Source: a virus. From it: DNA of 21,616 nt. The stretch's first letter is position 1. Each line of letters opens with the position of its first letter. The stretch covers positions 2,286-23,901 of IMG/VR virus record IMGVR_UViG_3300030101_002876; one strand, 5' to 3'. This document shows positions 7,681-13,835 of this stretch, one piece after another. The translations under genes and the position numbers were made by a program. A model generated the notes under the pieces. That model ran no database searches. It saw only the letters and a list, made by a program, of their open reading frames with translations, and was not told the DNA's origin.

Positions 7681-7997
7681 TAGTGTTTCCCATTTATTCG
7701 AGACAGAGACCCCTCCACTCGGCTTATTTGATTATCTAGGTCATTTATTTCTTTCGTCATAGCATCAAACTTCCTGTCTAACTTATCATCAGACTTATTC
7801 CAACGCTCAATTAATTTGATTATCATCCCCTCAGTATTCTCAAGCGTTTCCGACTGGCCTTTGTTCTCGATTTTTAACTGTTCTAAAGTCTCCTGCTGTG
7901 CATCAGATTTCTTTGACATGGAGACAACTAAATAAACGAACATTACTCCGACAACTCCAATCATTCCCGCCTCTCCATATACTTCCATGAAATTCAT
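7680..7997 (-). CDS. Membrane protein with N-terminal span and coiled coil
   Basis: The 105-aa product has a short N-terminus (MNFMEVYGEAG), one membrane span (about residues 12-28, MIGVVGVMFVYLVVSM) and then a long polar helix that ends SRVEGSLSRINGKH. Heptad-like spacing of Leu and Ile in LKIENKGQSETLENTEGMII and the following segment points to a coiled coil. This layout occurs in phage holins, inner-membrane spanin subunits and other accessory lysis proteins. The gene is five steps before the lysozyme. An SD (AGGA) lies before the first ATG at 7997. A second Met four codons in could be an alternative start, giving the two-start pattern seen in some holins, but this is speculative. Confidence 0.72.
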   Translation of the reverse strand: MNFMEVYGEAGMIGVVGVMFVYLVVSMSKKSDAQQETLEQLKIENKGQSETLENTEGMIIKLIERWNKSDDKLDRKFDAMTKEINDLDNQISRVEGSLSRINGKH

Positions 7998-7999
7998 CT

Positions 8000-8272
8000 T
8001 TATTCCTTTCCTAAGACTTTGTCTAATAGGCTTTTATTCATCTCCTCTAGCTCTTGTTCCTTAAATCTTTCTAGTCTTGCGACCCTTCCGTCTAATAGTT
8101 CCTCGTATTCGATGAGAGATTCTTTTATGAAGTTAATCTCATCCGTGTTCTTATTAATATCGCCTTTTAGAGTGTAATAAGCGGATACTAAGCTGACAAT
8201 AAATGCGACAATCTGAATCGCCCATTTTACAGAGATTTTTATCTGCATCTCGTCATTTAATGCTTTACTCAT
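8000..8272 (-). CDS. Membrane protein with one span and C-terminal coiled coil
   Basis: This 90-aa protein has a polar N-terminus (MSKALNDEMQIKISVK), a hydrophobic span at about residues 17-34 (WAIQIVAFIVSLVSAYYT), and a charged helical C-terminus (DGRVARLERFKEQELEEMNK). It resembles the next gene in topology, and the two could be partners in the membrane. It starts at TAATG with the upstream 42-aa ORF. A role in lysis (holin, antiholin or inner spanin) is a context-based guess. No lipobox-bearing outer spanin was seen nearby. Confidence 0.72.
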   Translation of the reverse strand: MSKALNDEMQIKISVKWAIQIVAFIVSLVSAYYTLKGDINKNTDEINFIKESLIEYEELLDGRVARLERFKEQELEEMNKSLLDKVLGKE

Positions 8273-8400
8273 TACGCCTCGGCCATAAAAATATGAAAAT
8301 TTAAATCCTTATATTCCCAATAGAGGATAGTCAATTCCTCTATCTCTCTCATGGAGTATCCCTGATTTTTCCAAAACCCTAACAGGAACGCCCCTCCCAT
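8272..8400 (-). CDS. Small ORF between fibre and membrane genes (42 aa)
   Basis: This 42-aa ORF fills an otherwise empty gap. Its ATG at 8400 is seven bases after the fibre stop, and its TAA overlaps the next ATG as TAATG, so it fits translational coupling. The peptide begins MGGAFLLGFWKNQGYSMREI and continues EELTILYWEYKDLNFHIFMAEA, with an aromatic and acidic helix. No strong SD precedes it. I do not know its function. The tight fit at both ends and protein-like composition are the support. Confidence 0.62.
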   Translation of the reverse strand: MGGAFLLGFWKNQGYSMREIEELTILYWEYKDLNFHIFMAEA

Positions 8401-8407
8401 ATCTAAT

Positions 8408-9379
8408 CTAGTATGAGCAAGCCCAAACAGTTGTCACTAGGACGCCATATAAATTCGTATTAGTCAGAGTTGTATCAAAACTAATCCCTAATAACACCTC
8501 CCAACCTCTCTGATAAGTCTGTAGGCTATCCATAGCCGTTGAGTCATCTATATCCACTTGGTAACTTAGATAAGGCGTTTGACCAATTCCCGCAGGAGGA
8601 TTGCTAGTTGTACTCATTGTGATAGTTCCGTTTGATGTGATATTCGGGTTTGCTGTGTCGTCATCTGTAGTTCTTTTAAAATATCGATGAATCGTAACAG
8701 TTGCGGGATAACTTGTAAATGTATTATTGTTCGGCTTTACATATACACCGACTAACTTCATAGCTTGGAAAGGTACTAGGAATCTATATTTAGACCTAGG
8801 ATTATCACTTGATGAGTAGCCTCCCGCACTAATACTCTGAGCAGTATCGCCCGCCCAAGGAATAGCAAATTCATTATTGACACCAAATGCGCTGTCTTTT
8901 ATATGATGATGATAAGCCTGTAAAAACTGGCTCCTATGTAGAACCTTCGCCTCTCCCTGAGGGAAATAAGACTGATGGTCTATACTTATCGGCTCATCAA
9001 AAGTTCCGCCATTAGCCTTGGAGACAAAGTCTGTCGGGTCTGCGGGAGTACCCTGTACAACGTATCTCGCATCTCCTTCTGTTTCTGTTAAGAACTCAGA
9101 CGGGACGCTCTGTAAGTACCTAGAATCATTCTCAGTCTCAGTTTTATAGGTTCCTGTAACGCTACCGCCTCCGTCGACCTTCTCTAAGTTACCCTGAATC
9201 TGAACCTTCCCTCCGAATCTAGCGTCCCCGTTAGACGTTCCCTTTAATTCTACTCCTGAATCATTGCCGTTTCCGTCTGTGATTCTTTTGTAGTTGCCGT
9301 CTAGCTCTGAATTATCGCCAGTAGTTTTCAGGATTCCTTTATAAGTATCCTTTAACTGTTTATCGGTCAGGGAACTCAT
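8408..9379 (-). CDS. Fibre-like virion protein with shared N-terminal adaptor (second copy)
   Basis: This product has 323 aa from the ATG at 9379. That start overlaps the upstream stop as ATGA and has GGAG seven bases before it; the longer reading from 9406 is not favoured. The first ~50 residues (MSSLTDKQLKDTYKGILKTT, then a GNGNDSGVELKGTSN segment) match the N-terminus of the neighbouring 210-aa protein, so they probably form a common attachment domain. The middle contains a glycine/threonine-rich region with repeats of YL and YVV strands (ENDSRYLQSVPSEFLTETEG), then a His-rich turn (AYHHHIKD). The C-terminal ~170 residues are beta-rich and end in an aromatic strand. This fits a tail or head fibre or receptor-binding protein. 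Which virion part it sits on is unknown. Confidence 0.75.
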   Translation of the reverse strand: MSSLTDKQLKDTYKGILKTTGDNSELDGNYKRITDGNGNDSGVELKGTSNGDARFGGKVQIQGNLEKVDGGGSVTGTYKTETENDSRYLQSVPSEFLTETEGDARYVVQGTPADPTDFVSKANGGTFDEPISIDHQSYFPQGEAKVLHRSQFLQAYHHHIKDSAFGVNNEFAIPWAGDTAQSISAGGYSSSDNPRSKYRFLVPFQAMKLVGVYVKPNNNTFTSYPATVTIHRYFKRTTDDDTANPNITSNGTITMSTTSNPPAGIGQTPYLSYQVDIDDSTAMDSLQTYQRGWEVLLGISFDTTLTNTNLYGVLVTTVWACSY

Positions 9380-10008
9380 AAAGTAACTCCCCAAGAAGTA
9401 GAGCAATAAATCTCATTACTTGCGTTCTGAGGGTCTACGTTTGACTGGAGTCTCATAGCTACTAGCTTTCCATTTCCCGTCGTTGCTGTTTGAGTAACCT
9501 CAGGGGAGACATTAAAATCTCCATGATTGACGATATAGGATTTATTATCTGTCGCATCTTGCGAAAATGTTGCTGTCGCTATGACGCTGAAATTAGTACT
9601 CGTAACGGCCTGCCCATCGTTGACTGTTCCGAGTTGTAGAGTCATCGTTGACCCTGTATTCATAGCTCTAAACCTAATCATAAACCTATTTAATGTCATG
9701 CTAGAGTATGGCATAGCGAAATAATATCGACCTCCTGCCGTTGTACTCTCTATCTCATCCGACCAAGGGAGATAGTGATTTCCAGTCCCTAAGTCATCGA
9801 CAAAGTTATGAGCAAAGCTCACCAGTCCGCTTTGAAAAGCAGTATTACTAGAGGACTTTATTTCGGAACTTGATAGCATTAAGGGAGATGAGGTTCCCTC
9901 TCCGTCCTCTACGTTGCGAGCAGTCCCGTCGATTCCTGCATTTGAATTCCCGATTTGTAATAAATCCTTATAAGAATCTTTTATTTTTTGGCCTGTAAGT
10001 TGTCCCAT
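9376..10008 (-). CDS. Fibre-like virion protein with shared N-terminal adaptor (first copy)
   Basis: This 210-aa protein begins at the ATG at 10008 (MGQLTGQKIKDSYKDLLQIG). GGAGG lies seven bases upstream, and the ATG overlaps the stop of a 37-aa ORF as TAATG. A longer reading from a TTG at 10021-10023 would use the SD itself as codons and is rejected. Residues 1-50 pair with the start of the next protein (LT..KIKDSYK.LL, then DGEGTSSPL). From about residue 65 the sequence is a beta-rich domain (FAHNFVDDLGTGNHYLPWSD onward) that ends EIYCSTSWGVTL. A shared adaptor with different distal domains is typical of fibres or capsid-decorating proteins. The host receptor cannot be inferred. Confidence 0.74.
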   Translation of the reverse strand: MGQLTGQKIKDSYKDLLQIGNSNAGIDGTARNVEDGEGTSSPLMLSSSEIKSSSNTAFQSGLVSFAHNFVDDLGTGNHYLPWSDEIESTTAGGRYYFAMPYSSMTLNRFMIRFRAMNTGSTMTLQLGTVNDGQAVTSTNFSVIATATFSQDATDNKSYIVNHGDFNVSPEVTQTATTGNGKLVAMRLQSNVDPQNASNEIYCSTSWGVTL

Positions 10009-10121
10009 TAGGCATCCTCCCAATTAACATTTTTATTTTCCCAGTTGGAAATATATAACTCCCAAACTGAATCTGATATTTGAATTATTTTAGACTTTAA
10101 TTTTAGACCTAAACTAACCAT
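10008..10121 (-). CDS. Small ORF upstream of fibre gene (37 aa)
   Basis: This 37-aa ORF bridges a gap between the decoration and fibre genes. Its ATG at 10121 overlaps the end of the upstream gene by eight bases, and its TAA overlaps the next ATG as TAATG. The peptide is basic at the N-terminus (MVSLGLKLKSKIIQISDSV) and ends in a Trp-rich acidic part (WELYISNWENKNVNWEDA). No strong SD is seen, so translation likely relies on coupling. It resembles the 42-aa ORF near 8300 in having an aromatic, acidic C-terminal half. Function unknown. Confidence 0.6.
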   Translation of the reverse strand: MVSLGLKLKSKIIQISDSVWELYISNWENKNVNWEDA

Positions 10122-10437
10122 AGTAAGCAATCACCGAACCGCTAGAAAGCTCAAAGCCTACCCAGTTTCCAAAAAGAACAGTCCCCGCAGGAAATGAGAC
10201 TCCTGTTAGACTGTCCCCTGAAATAGTTTGACCATCACCATCTGAGTCTAGCGCTGTTCCTATGTGCCTAGCGTTAGCAACCTCTAGAGCTGTAAATGAT
10301 GCGCTCGCTACTACCTGAAAGGCTACGAAATTTCCCTCATGGAAAGTCCCGCCTGTGTTATCGAAGAGCGCTCCGTTTTGTCCTAGTTGTAAATTGTTAG
10401 ATTCTTGAACTGAATATTTGTGGATATTGTTTGCCAT
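10114..10437 (-). CDS. Beta-rich capsid decoration or head-fibre candidate
   Basis: The 107-aa product lies two genes after the major capsid gene. It starts MANNIHKYSVQESNNLQLGQ and is almost free of Lys and Arg, rich in Gly, Ser, Ala and aromatic strands (GTVLFGNWVGFELSSGSVIA). A compact beta fold of this size, encoded just behind the capsid gene, is typical of decoration proteins or the fixed base of head fibres in environmental phages. AGGAG lies five bases before the ATG. It could also be part of a tail tip, but position favours the head. The assignment is inferred from composition and context. Confidence 0.68.
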   Translation of the reverse strand: MANNIHKYSVQESNNLQLGQNGALFDNTGGTFHEGNFVAFQVVASASFTALEVANARHIGTALDSDGDGQTISGDSLTGVSFPAGTVLFGNWVGFELSSGSVIAYYG

Positions 10438-10490
10438 TGATTCTCCTAATCTCTAAGGCTAATGGTAAGCCGTGAATGAGTCCGTTTAAA

Positions 10491-10661
10491 TTACTTTTTC
10501 TTAGCTACTTTTTTCTTTTTAGCTACTTTCTTTTTAGGAGGATTCATTAAAACAAACCCGTCTCTCTTCAATTTCTCAACGAATTCAGGATGCTTGTCGG
10601 CCTGCCTGTCCTCTACCTTATGAGTCTGTCCGCTTTTTTCATGTTTCCAAACTTGTAACAT
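10491..10661 (-). CDS. Small protein with Lys-rich C-terminal repeats (56 aa)
   Basis: I place the start at the ATG at 10661, because AGGAG lies seven bases before it. A longer reading from 10700 lacks an SD and would begin almost in the terminator tail. The 56-aa product begins MLQVWKHEKSGQTHKVEDRQ and ends with a repeated Lys motif (KKKVAKKKKVAKKK). The N-terminal part looks like a compact fold with KHPEFVEKLKRDGFV. The tail suggests contact with DNA or with an acidic surface. It is the first gene after the capsid terminator. Function is not known. Confidence 0.72.
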   Translation of the reverse strand: MLQVWKHEKSGQTHKVEDRQADKHPEFVEKLKRDGFVLMNPPKKKVAKKKKVAKKK

Positions 10662-10715
10662 ATTAAAACTCCTATTGTCTTGAAGAAAATTATTTCTCAT
10701 GACATTAATAAAGCA

Positions 10716-10751
10716 AACAAAAAACCCCCGAAAATAATATCCGAGGGTTTT
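10716..10751 (-). terminator. Rho-independent terminator after the capsid gene
   Basis: On the minus strand a ten-pair stem forms between AAAACCCTCG (10751-10742) and CGGGGGTTTT (10730-10721), with one G-U pair and an 11-base loop. A T-rich run continues into TTTTTTG. It lies 23 bases after the capsid stop codon. It should reduce transcription of the fibre and lysis genes relative to capsid, unless antitermination occurs. The flanking A and T runs mean that it could also work from the plus strand, though no plus-strand gene is seen. Confidence 0.88.
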
Positions 10752-10774
10752 CTGCTAACAAATGGAGATTTGTA

Positions 10775-11668
10775 TTAAGTGACGTTTTTAAACGCTACTC
10801 CTCTGATGTTGTCAGAATCGTCTAATCTCTTGACCCCGTATAGCAAATCGGAAACTATCTTTTGTCCTAAAGCGTCGATTGAATATTCCGTCTGAATACG
10901 CACATCGCTCTGAACTGCTATAGCGCACGCTGAACGATGGAAGATGGCTCCTGATACAGTTGTATTAGTTCCACCTGTTGAGATTGTATTGCTCATCATG
11001 ACGTCCATTCCATAGATACTCCCGACCATTCCATTTCTAAGGCCTGAACCTTCTCCGCCTGCGTCTGCTCTAATGAAATACTGAGCAAGTCCGCCTGATG
11101 GATTTAAGATATCAGCGTAGAGAGTCGGATTGACTACCATAAAGCAGTCTCCGTCCATGTAAGGGACATCATTCTCTCCGAGATTAGCCAAAGCCTCCTC
11201 GAACTTATCTGCTGTCAATACATCATCAGCCGATAGAGTAATAGACTGATTAAGTCCTGATAATTCAGTCCAAATATCGACATCCATTTGACGACTTAAA
11301 GCCTCGCCAAACATACGAGTGTATTTTGACACTAAATCAGGCTGTGCCTGAATTTGTAAAATATCCTCAAATAATTTTGCGATGTACTTGTGTTTATTGA
11401 CAGTCAACTGAGTCTCTGTGGAAGAGGTATTGTCATAAGATACGTCGTCTCCTTCAGCCTTATCCTGAGCGGATGCTAGAGCAACCTCAGGGATATGAAT
11501 GACGTCTCCTTTCTTAGCTCCTCCAAATAGAGCAGAGTAATCCTCGATTAATCCTCGAAAGATACTAGACCTCTCGAAATACTTATAAATTCCCTCAGCC
11601 CAAACCTCAGGAACGAATTTTTCGTCTGAAGTCAAGCCCGAGGCTGTTCCTTGATAATGATTCGGCAT
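10775..11668 (-). CDS. Major capsid protein
   Basis: This 297-aa protein forms the icosahedral shell. It begins MPNHYQGTASGLTSDEKFVP and has features of HK97-fold coats of environmental phages: an N-terminal helix with EVWAEGIYKYFERSS, a beta strand (GDVIHIPEVALASAQDKAEG), then VNKHKYIAKLFEDILQIQ, the spine helix around 105-135 and an A-domain with FMVVNPTLYADI. It follows the coiled-coil scaffold gene directly, which is the standard order. AAGGAG precedes the ATG by eight bases, and a strong terminator follows. No N-terminal protease-type delta domain is evident, in keeping with a separate scaffold. Fold assignment is by pattern, not by search. Confidence 0.88.
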   Translation of the reverse strand: MPNHYQGTASGLTSDEKFVPEVWAEGIYKYFERSSIFRGLIEDYSALFGGAKKGDVIHIPEVALASAQDKAEGDDVSYDNTSSTETQLTVNKHKYIAKLFEDILQIQAQPDLVSKYTRMFGEALSRQMDVDIWTELSGLNQSITLSADDVLTADKFEEALANLGENDVPYMDGDCFMVVNPTLYADILNPSGGLAQYFIRADAGGEGSGLRNGMVGSIYGMDVMMSNTISTGGTNTTVSGAIFHRSACAIAVQSDVRIQTEYSIDALGQKIVSDLLYGVKRLDDSDNIRGVAFKNVT

Positions 11669-11715
11669 TTTATTTTCTCCTTAAAACTACCTTACGTCTG
11701 TTTAGACGTTCAACA

Positions 11716-12249
11716 CTATCCCCGATAAGATTTTAACACCTCTGACCAATTATTCCTCCGCTCTTCAGCAGTCATATCAGTCCATTTTTTATTCTCAGGA
11801 TTCAATGACCTTGGAGAAGTATTATCAGTCTGAGGAACTACTTTTTCAGAGTTAGTGTTTATTTTATTAAATACATATTCTAGAGTGTCCATCGGTAAAT
11901 TTTCGACTGACGCTCTCTCTTCTTCAGGAAATTTGGCTAGCATCGATTCTCGTCTCCTGTCTTCCATCGCCTTCAATCTATCAAACTCAGGCCTCATACT
12001 ATCTAGCTCGGCCTTATGTTTCTCGCTTAGTTCTTTATATTTGTCCTGCTCTTTTAATCGTGTTTCCTCGAACTCTGCCAGTTGAGATTTTAATTTCTCA
12101 TTTTCCTGCTCTTGAATTTGCGCTCTTTTTCGATACTTCTTGCTCTCTGCAATTAAATCAGTATTTGCGCTAGATACTGACCTCTCTTCTGTTTGCTGTA
12201 CCTCAGCAGTCGGCTCGGACTGAGCTTTTGTCTCTTGATTTTCAGACAC
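11716..12249 (-). CDS. Capsid scaffolding protein
   Basis: This 177-aa protein is highly charged and mostly helical, with a long coiled coil at about residues 30-105 (KYRKRAQIQEQENEKLKSQL and following). The N-terminus is Gln/Glu-rich and disordered, and the C-terminus (KKWTDMTAEERRNNWSEVLK) is a compact helical piece that may bind the coat. These are the usual features of internal scaffolds that guide procapsid assembly. It starts with GTG at 12249, sharing one base with the TAG of the 35-aa ORF (TAGTG). GGGAG lies upstream. The gene sits just before the major capsid gene. Confidence 0.87.
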   Translation of the reverse strand: MSENQETKAQSEPTAEVQQTEERSVSSANTDLIAESKKYRKRAQIQEQENEKLKSQLAEFEETRLKEQDKYKELSEKHKAELDSMRPEFDRLKAMEDRRRESMLAKFPEEERASVENLPMDTLEYVFNKINTNSEKVVPQTDNTSPRSLNPENKKWTDMTAEERRNNWSEVLKSYRG

Positions 12250-12356
12250 TATTTTCTCCCATATTTTATTTTTTTCCCCGATTTTCTAGCGACCTTTTTG
12301 GCTCGCTTTATCCCCTTCGGAGTGTAGGGGAATTTTTTTCTACCCACTTTCGGCAT
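12249..12356 (-). CDS. Small basic peptide between minor head and scaffold genes (35 aa)
   Basis: This 35-aa ORF begins MPKVGRKKFPYTPKGIKRAK and ends GKKIKYGRK. It has AGGA seven bases before the ATG at 12356, overlaps the end of the minor head gene by 17 bases, and shares a base with the scaffold start. I recall similar short peptides with a KKFPYT.KG motif annotated in other phages near head genes, but not with a known role. The strongly positive charge suggests DNA or capsid contact. Good support from SD and overlaps. Confidence 0.75.
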   Translation of the reverse strand: MPKVGRKKFPYTPKGIKRAKKVARKSGKKIKYGRK

Positions 12357-12858
12357 ATCTTTTCCTAAGCTGTCTAGTTCTTTCCTGTCTGTATAAAATG
12401 CCATCAGTCTCCTCTGACGAATAACTCGCAGGAACTAAAACGCATTGACAGTTCGATGTACAAACTGAAAAACCTGACCTCGGCAATCCTACTTCCTCCC
12501 AAGCCTCATAAGTATCCTCCTGACCATGCCTAGGCTCGCAGTCTCTACATACGTTATTTCCTGCCGTCACCCATCGATACAACCTGACGCCTCTATTTTG
12601 AAAGACCTGACGAGTTGCCTCTGTACTAGCCATCCTGACAGCGCTGTTGGTCGTATTTCTAATCGCATTTCTGTACGCTCCAAATATTACGCCACCCTCT
12701 CTCAAATCGTCAAGCAGAACATTTCTAATCCTATCAGGCGTCATTCTAGTCGTTACCATCGTCGCAACTGCTGTCTCAATAGCTATCGCAGTCGTTTCAG
12801 CTACAGCCTCAACCTGAGTCCCTATCAATATCTCTAGCTCTCCCAATCTATCAGGCAT
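12340..12858 (-). CDS. Mu gpF-like minor head protein
   Basis: The 172-aa product matches the phage Mu F / SPP1 gp7 minor head family. A helical N-terminal part leads to the signature region: MASTEATRQVFQNRGVRLYR, then W.T.GNNVCRDCEPRHGQ (C104, C107) and a second cluster SVCTSNCQCVLVP (C133, C137, C139). These Cys pairs probably bind a metal. Such proteins sit at the portal and may assist DNA ejection or head assembly. It is shorter than many homologues, which often carry a longer N-terminus. AAGGGG precedes the ATG. Neighbouring portal and scaffold genes agree with this role. Confidence 0.87.
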   Translation of the reverse strand: MPDRLGELEILIGTQVEAVAETTAIAIETAVATMVTTRMTPDRIRNVLLDDLREGGVIFGAYRNAIRNTTNSAVRMASTEATRQVFQNRGVRLYRWVTAGNNVCRDCEPRHGQEDTYEAWEEVGLPRSGFSVCTSNCQCVLVPASYSSEETDGILYRQERTRQLRKRYAESG

Positions 12859-12859
12859 T

Positions 12860-13396
12860 TTATCCCCTTAGCGCCATGTCTATTTTTCTCGCAATCCTTC
12901 TCAAGCCCTTTTGCTCCTGCTCCTTTGTGATTCCGAACCATTCTCTCTTAGGGACGCCAGTATGCCTGACCTCCTTAGCAAAGTAAGTCCCGCCTCTGTT
13001 GTTATATATCGGCCCCAAAACATTGGCCGTCCTAGGCTTTATCGTATAAGGTCTTGTCCCGTTTTGATGATAGACTCCTATATCCTGACGGCTTTTAGGA
13101 GGGACTATCTTAGCCCTCTGTCTCTGTCTTGTAGCTCTAGAGACTACCGATACATCTGTCATCGTTCCCGTATCATATAGAGGAGTCCTAGGCTTAGATG
13201 ACCCCTTAGCTCTTTTAGAGTGGATTGTACTAGCTTTAAGTCTCTTCATCTTTTTATTATTAATCCCTATCCCAAATTTTCCTCGTTTCTTATGGTCTGC
13301 GACAACAGAGTCAGCCATGAGATTAATTTCTCTAGTTAAATCTAGCTTTCTGATGACCGATTGTAGATTAAAGTTTTTTCTGACCTTAACTGCCAT
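12860..13396 (-). CDS. Virion morphogenesis protein (Mu gpG / HK97 gp10-like)
   Basis: This 178-aa basic protein resembles the phage virion morphogenesis/tail completion group. Visible features are an N-terminal helix, the LYDTGTMTDVSVVSR segment (the LxxTG element of the family), the IGVYHQNGTRPYTI element, which takes the place of the usual YAxxHQFG, and KREWFGITKEQEQ near the end. The VPKREWFG part followed by a closing helix is highly typical. These proteins join heads to tails. It lies before the capsid gene rather than among tail genes, which is less common. AGGG lies about seven bases before the ATG, inside a short tandem repeat. Confidence 0.8.
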   Translation of the reverse strand: MAVKVRKNFNLQSVIRKLDLTREINLMADSVVADHKKRGKFGIGINNKKMKRLKASTIHSKRAKGSSKPRTPLYDTGTMTDVSVVSRATRQRQRAKIVPPKSRQDIGVYHQNGTRPYTIKPRTANVLGPIYNNRGGTYFAKEVRHTGVPKREWFGITKEQEQKGLRRIARKIDMALRG

Positions 13397-13418
13397 GACT
13401 ATTCCCTGACTATTCCCT
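13397..13418 (-). repeat. 11-bp tandem repeat next to a start codon
   Basis: On the plus strand GACTATTCCCT occurs twice without a gap (13397-13407 and 13408-13418). On the minus strand this gives AGGGAATAGTC twice, ending directly at the ATG of the morphogenesis gene, so each copy carries an SD-like AGGG. More AGGG units lie upstream, up to about 13430. Confidence 0.85.
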
Positions 13419-13589
13419 TACCCTTCCCTGAGTTTTGTGCTTTATTAGCCGATTTTTCCTCATTTTTCCGTAATTACCAAACTTTCTTCCGACTTTTCGG
13501 AATATTTTAAATTGAAATTTATCATTTTTGATAAAAGCAAATTATCTAAAGCATAAAAAGACGATGACCATTTATAGATAAATATCATT
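13419..13589 (-). other. Longest intergenic gap, AT-rich with two short hairpins
   Basis: This is the longest space without a gene in the window. I see no ORF worth calling. Two perfect small hairpins are present: TTCCGA-CTTT-TCGGAA at 13487-13502, and TTTATCA-TTTT-TGATAAA at 13518-13535. Neither has a convincing T run on the minus strand, so they are poor terminators. They could be protein or RNA binding sites or transcript stabilisers. AT-rich stretches could hold a late promoter for the capsid block, but I cannot identify -35 and -10 boxes with confidence. Confidence 0.55.
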
Positions 13590-13835
13590 TCATTTGTCTT
13601 TTTTAGATATTCGTTCAACTCCATCAGCGAACTTCTCTCCTAATTCATAAGCCTTTTTTATTTCTTTATTATGTTCCTTTAGGTAGGCCTGAGCTAGTGA
13701 CTTCAGGTAAGGCCTGACGCCTACTTTTAACATCTCATCTATATCAATAGCCTCTAAGACTTTATCAGCGTCCTTCTGCATTTTAAACTGAAGAATCTGA
13801 ACGTCATCTAGGAATTTAGTTATCGGCTTAGCCAA
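13590..13835 (-). CDS. Small helical protein after portal (81 aa)
   Basis: This 81-aa product is not recognised. It is helical and charged, starting MAKPITKFLDDVQILQFKMQ and including VRPYLKSLAQAYLKEHNKEI. It overlaps the end of the portal gene by eight bases. The start appears to be TTG at 13835, with AGGAG unusually close (two bases). The next Met is 18 codons downstream and has no SD, so the TTG is preferred but not certain. By position it may be a head assembly factor. Confidence 0.68.
   Translation of the reverse strand: MAKPITKFLDDVQILQFKMQKDADKVLEAIDIDEMLKVGVRPYLKSLAQAYLKEHNKEIKKAYELGEKFADGVERISKKDK

Noticed and set aside
9380-9406. N-terminal extension of the second fibre protein
   Set aside because: The adaptor similarity, SD and ATGA overlap all point to the ATG at 9379.
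11855-12085. Plus-strand Ser/Leu-rich ORF
   Set aside because: Antisense to the scaffold coiled coil; its composition is the expected mirror of Glu/Lys codons.
12526-13180. Two plus-strand ORFs of 103 and 89 codons
   Set aside because: Both lie opposite well-supported head genes and have no family features.
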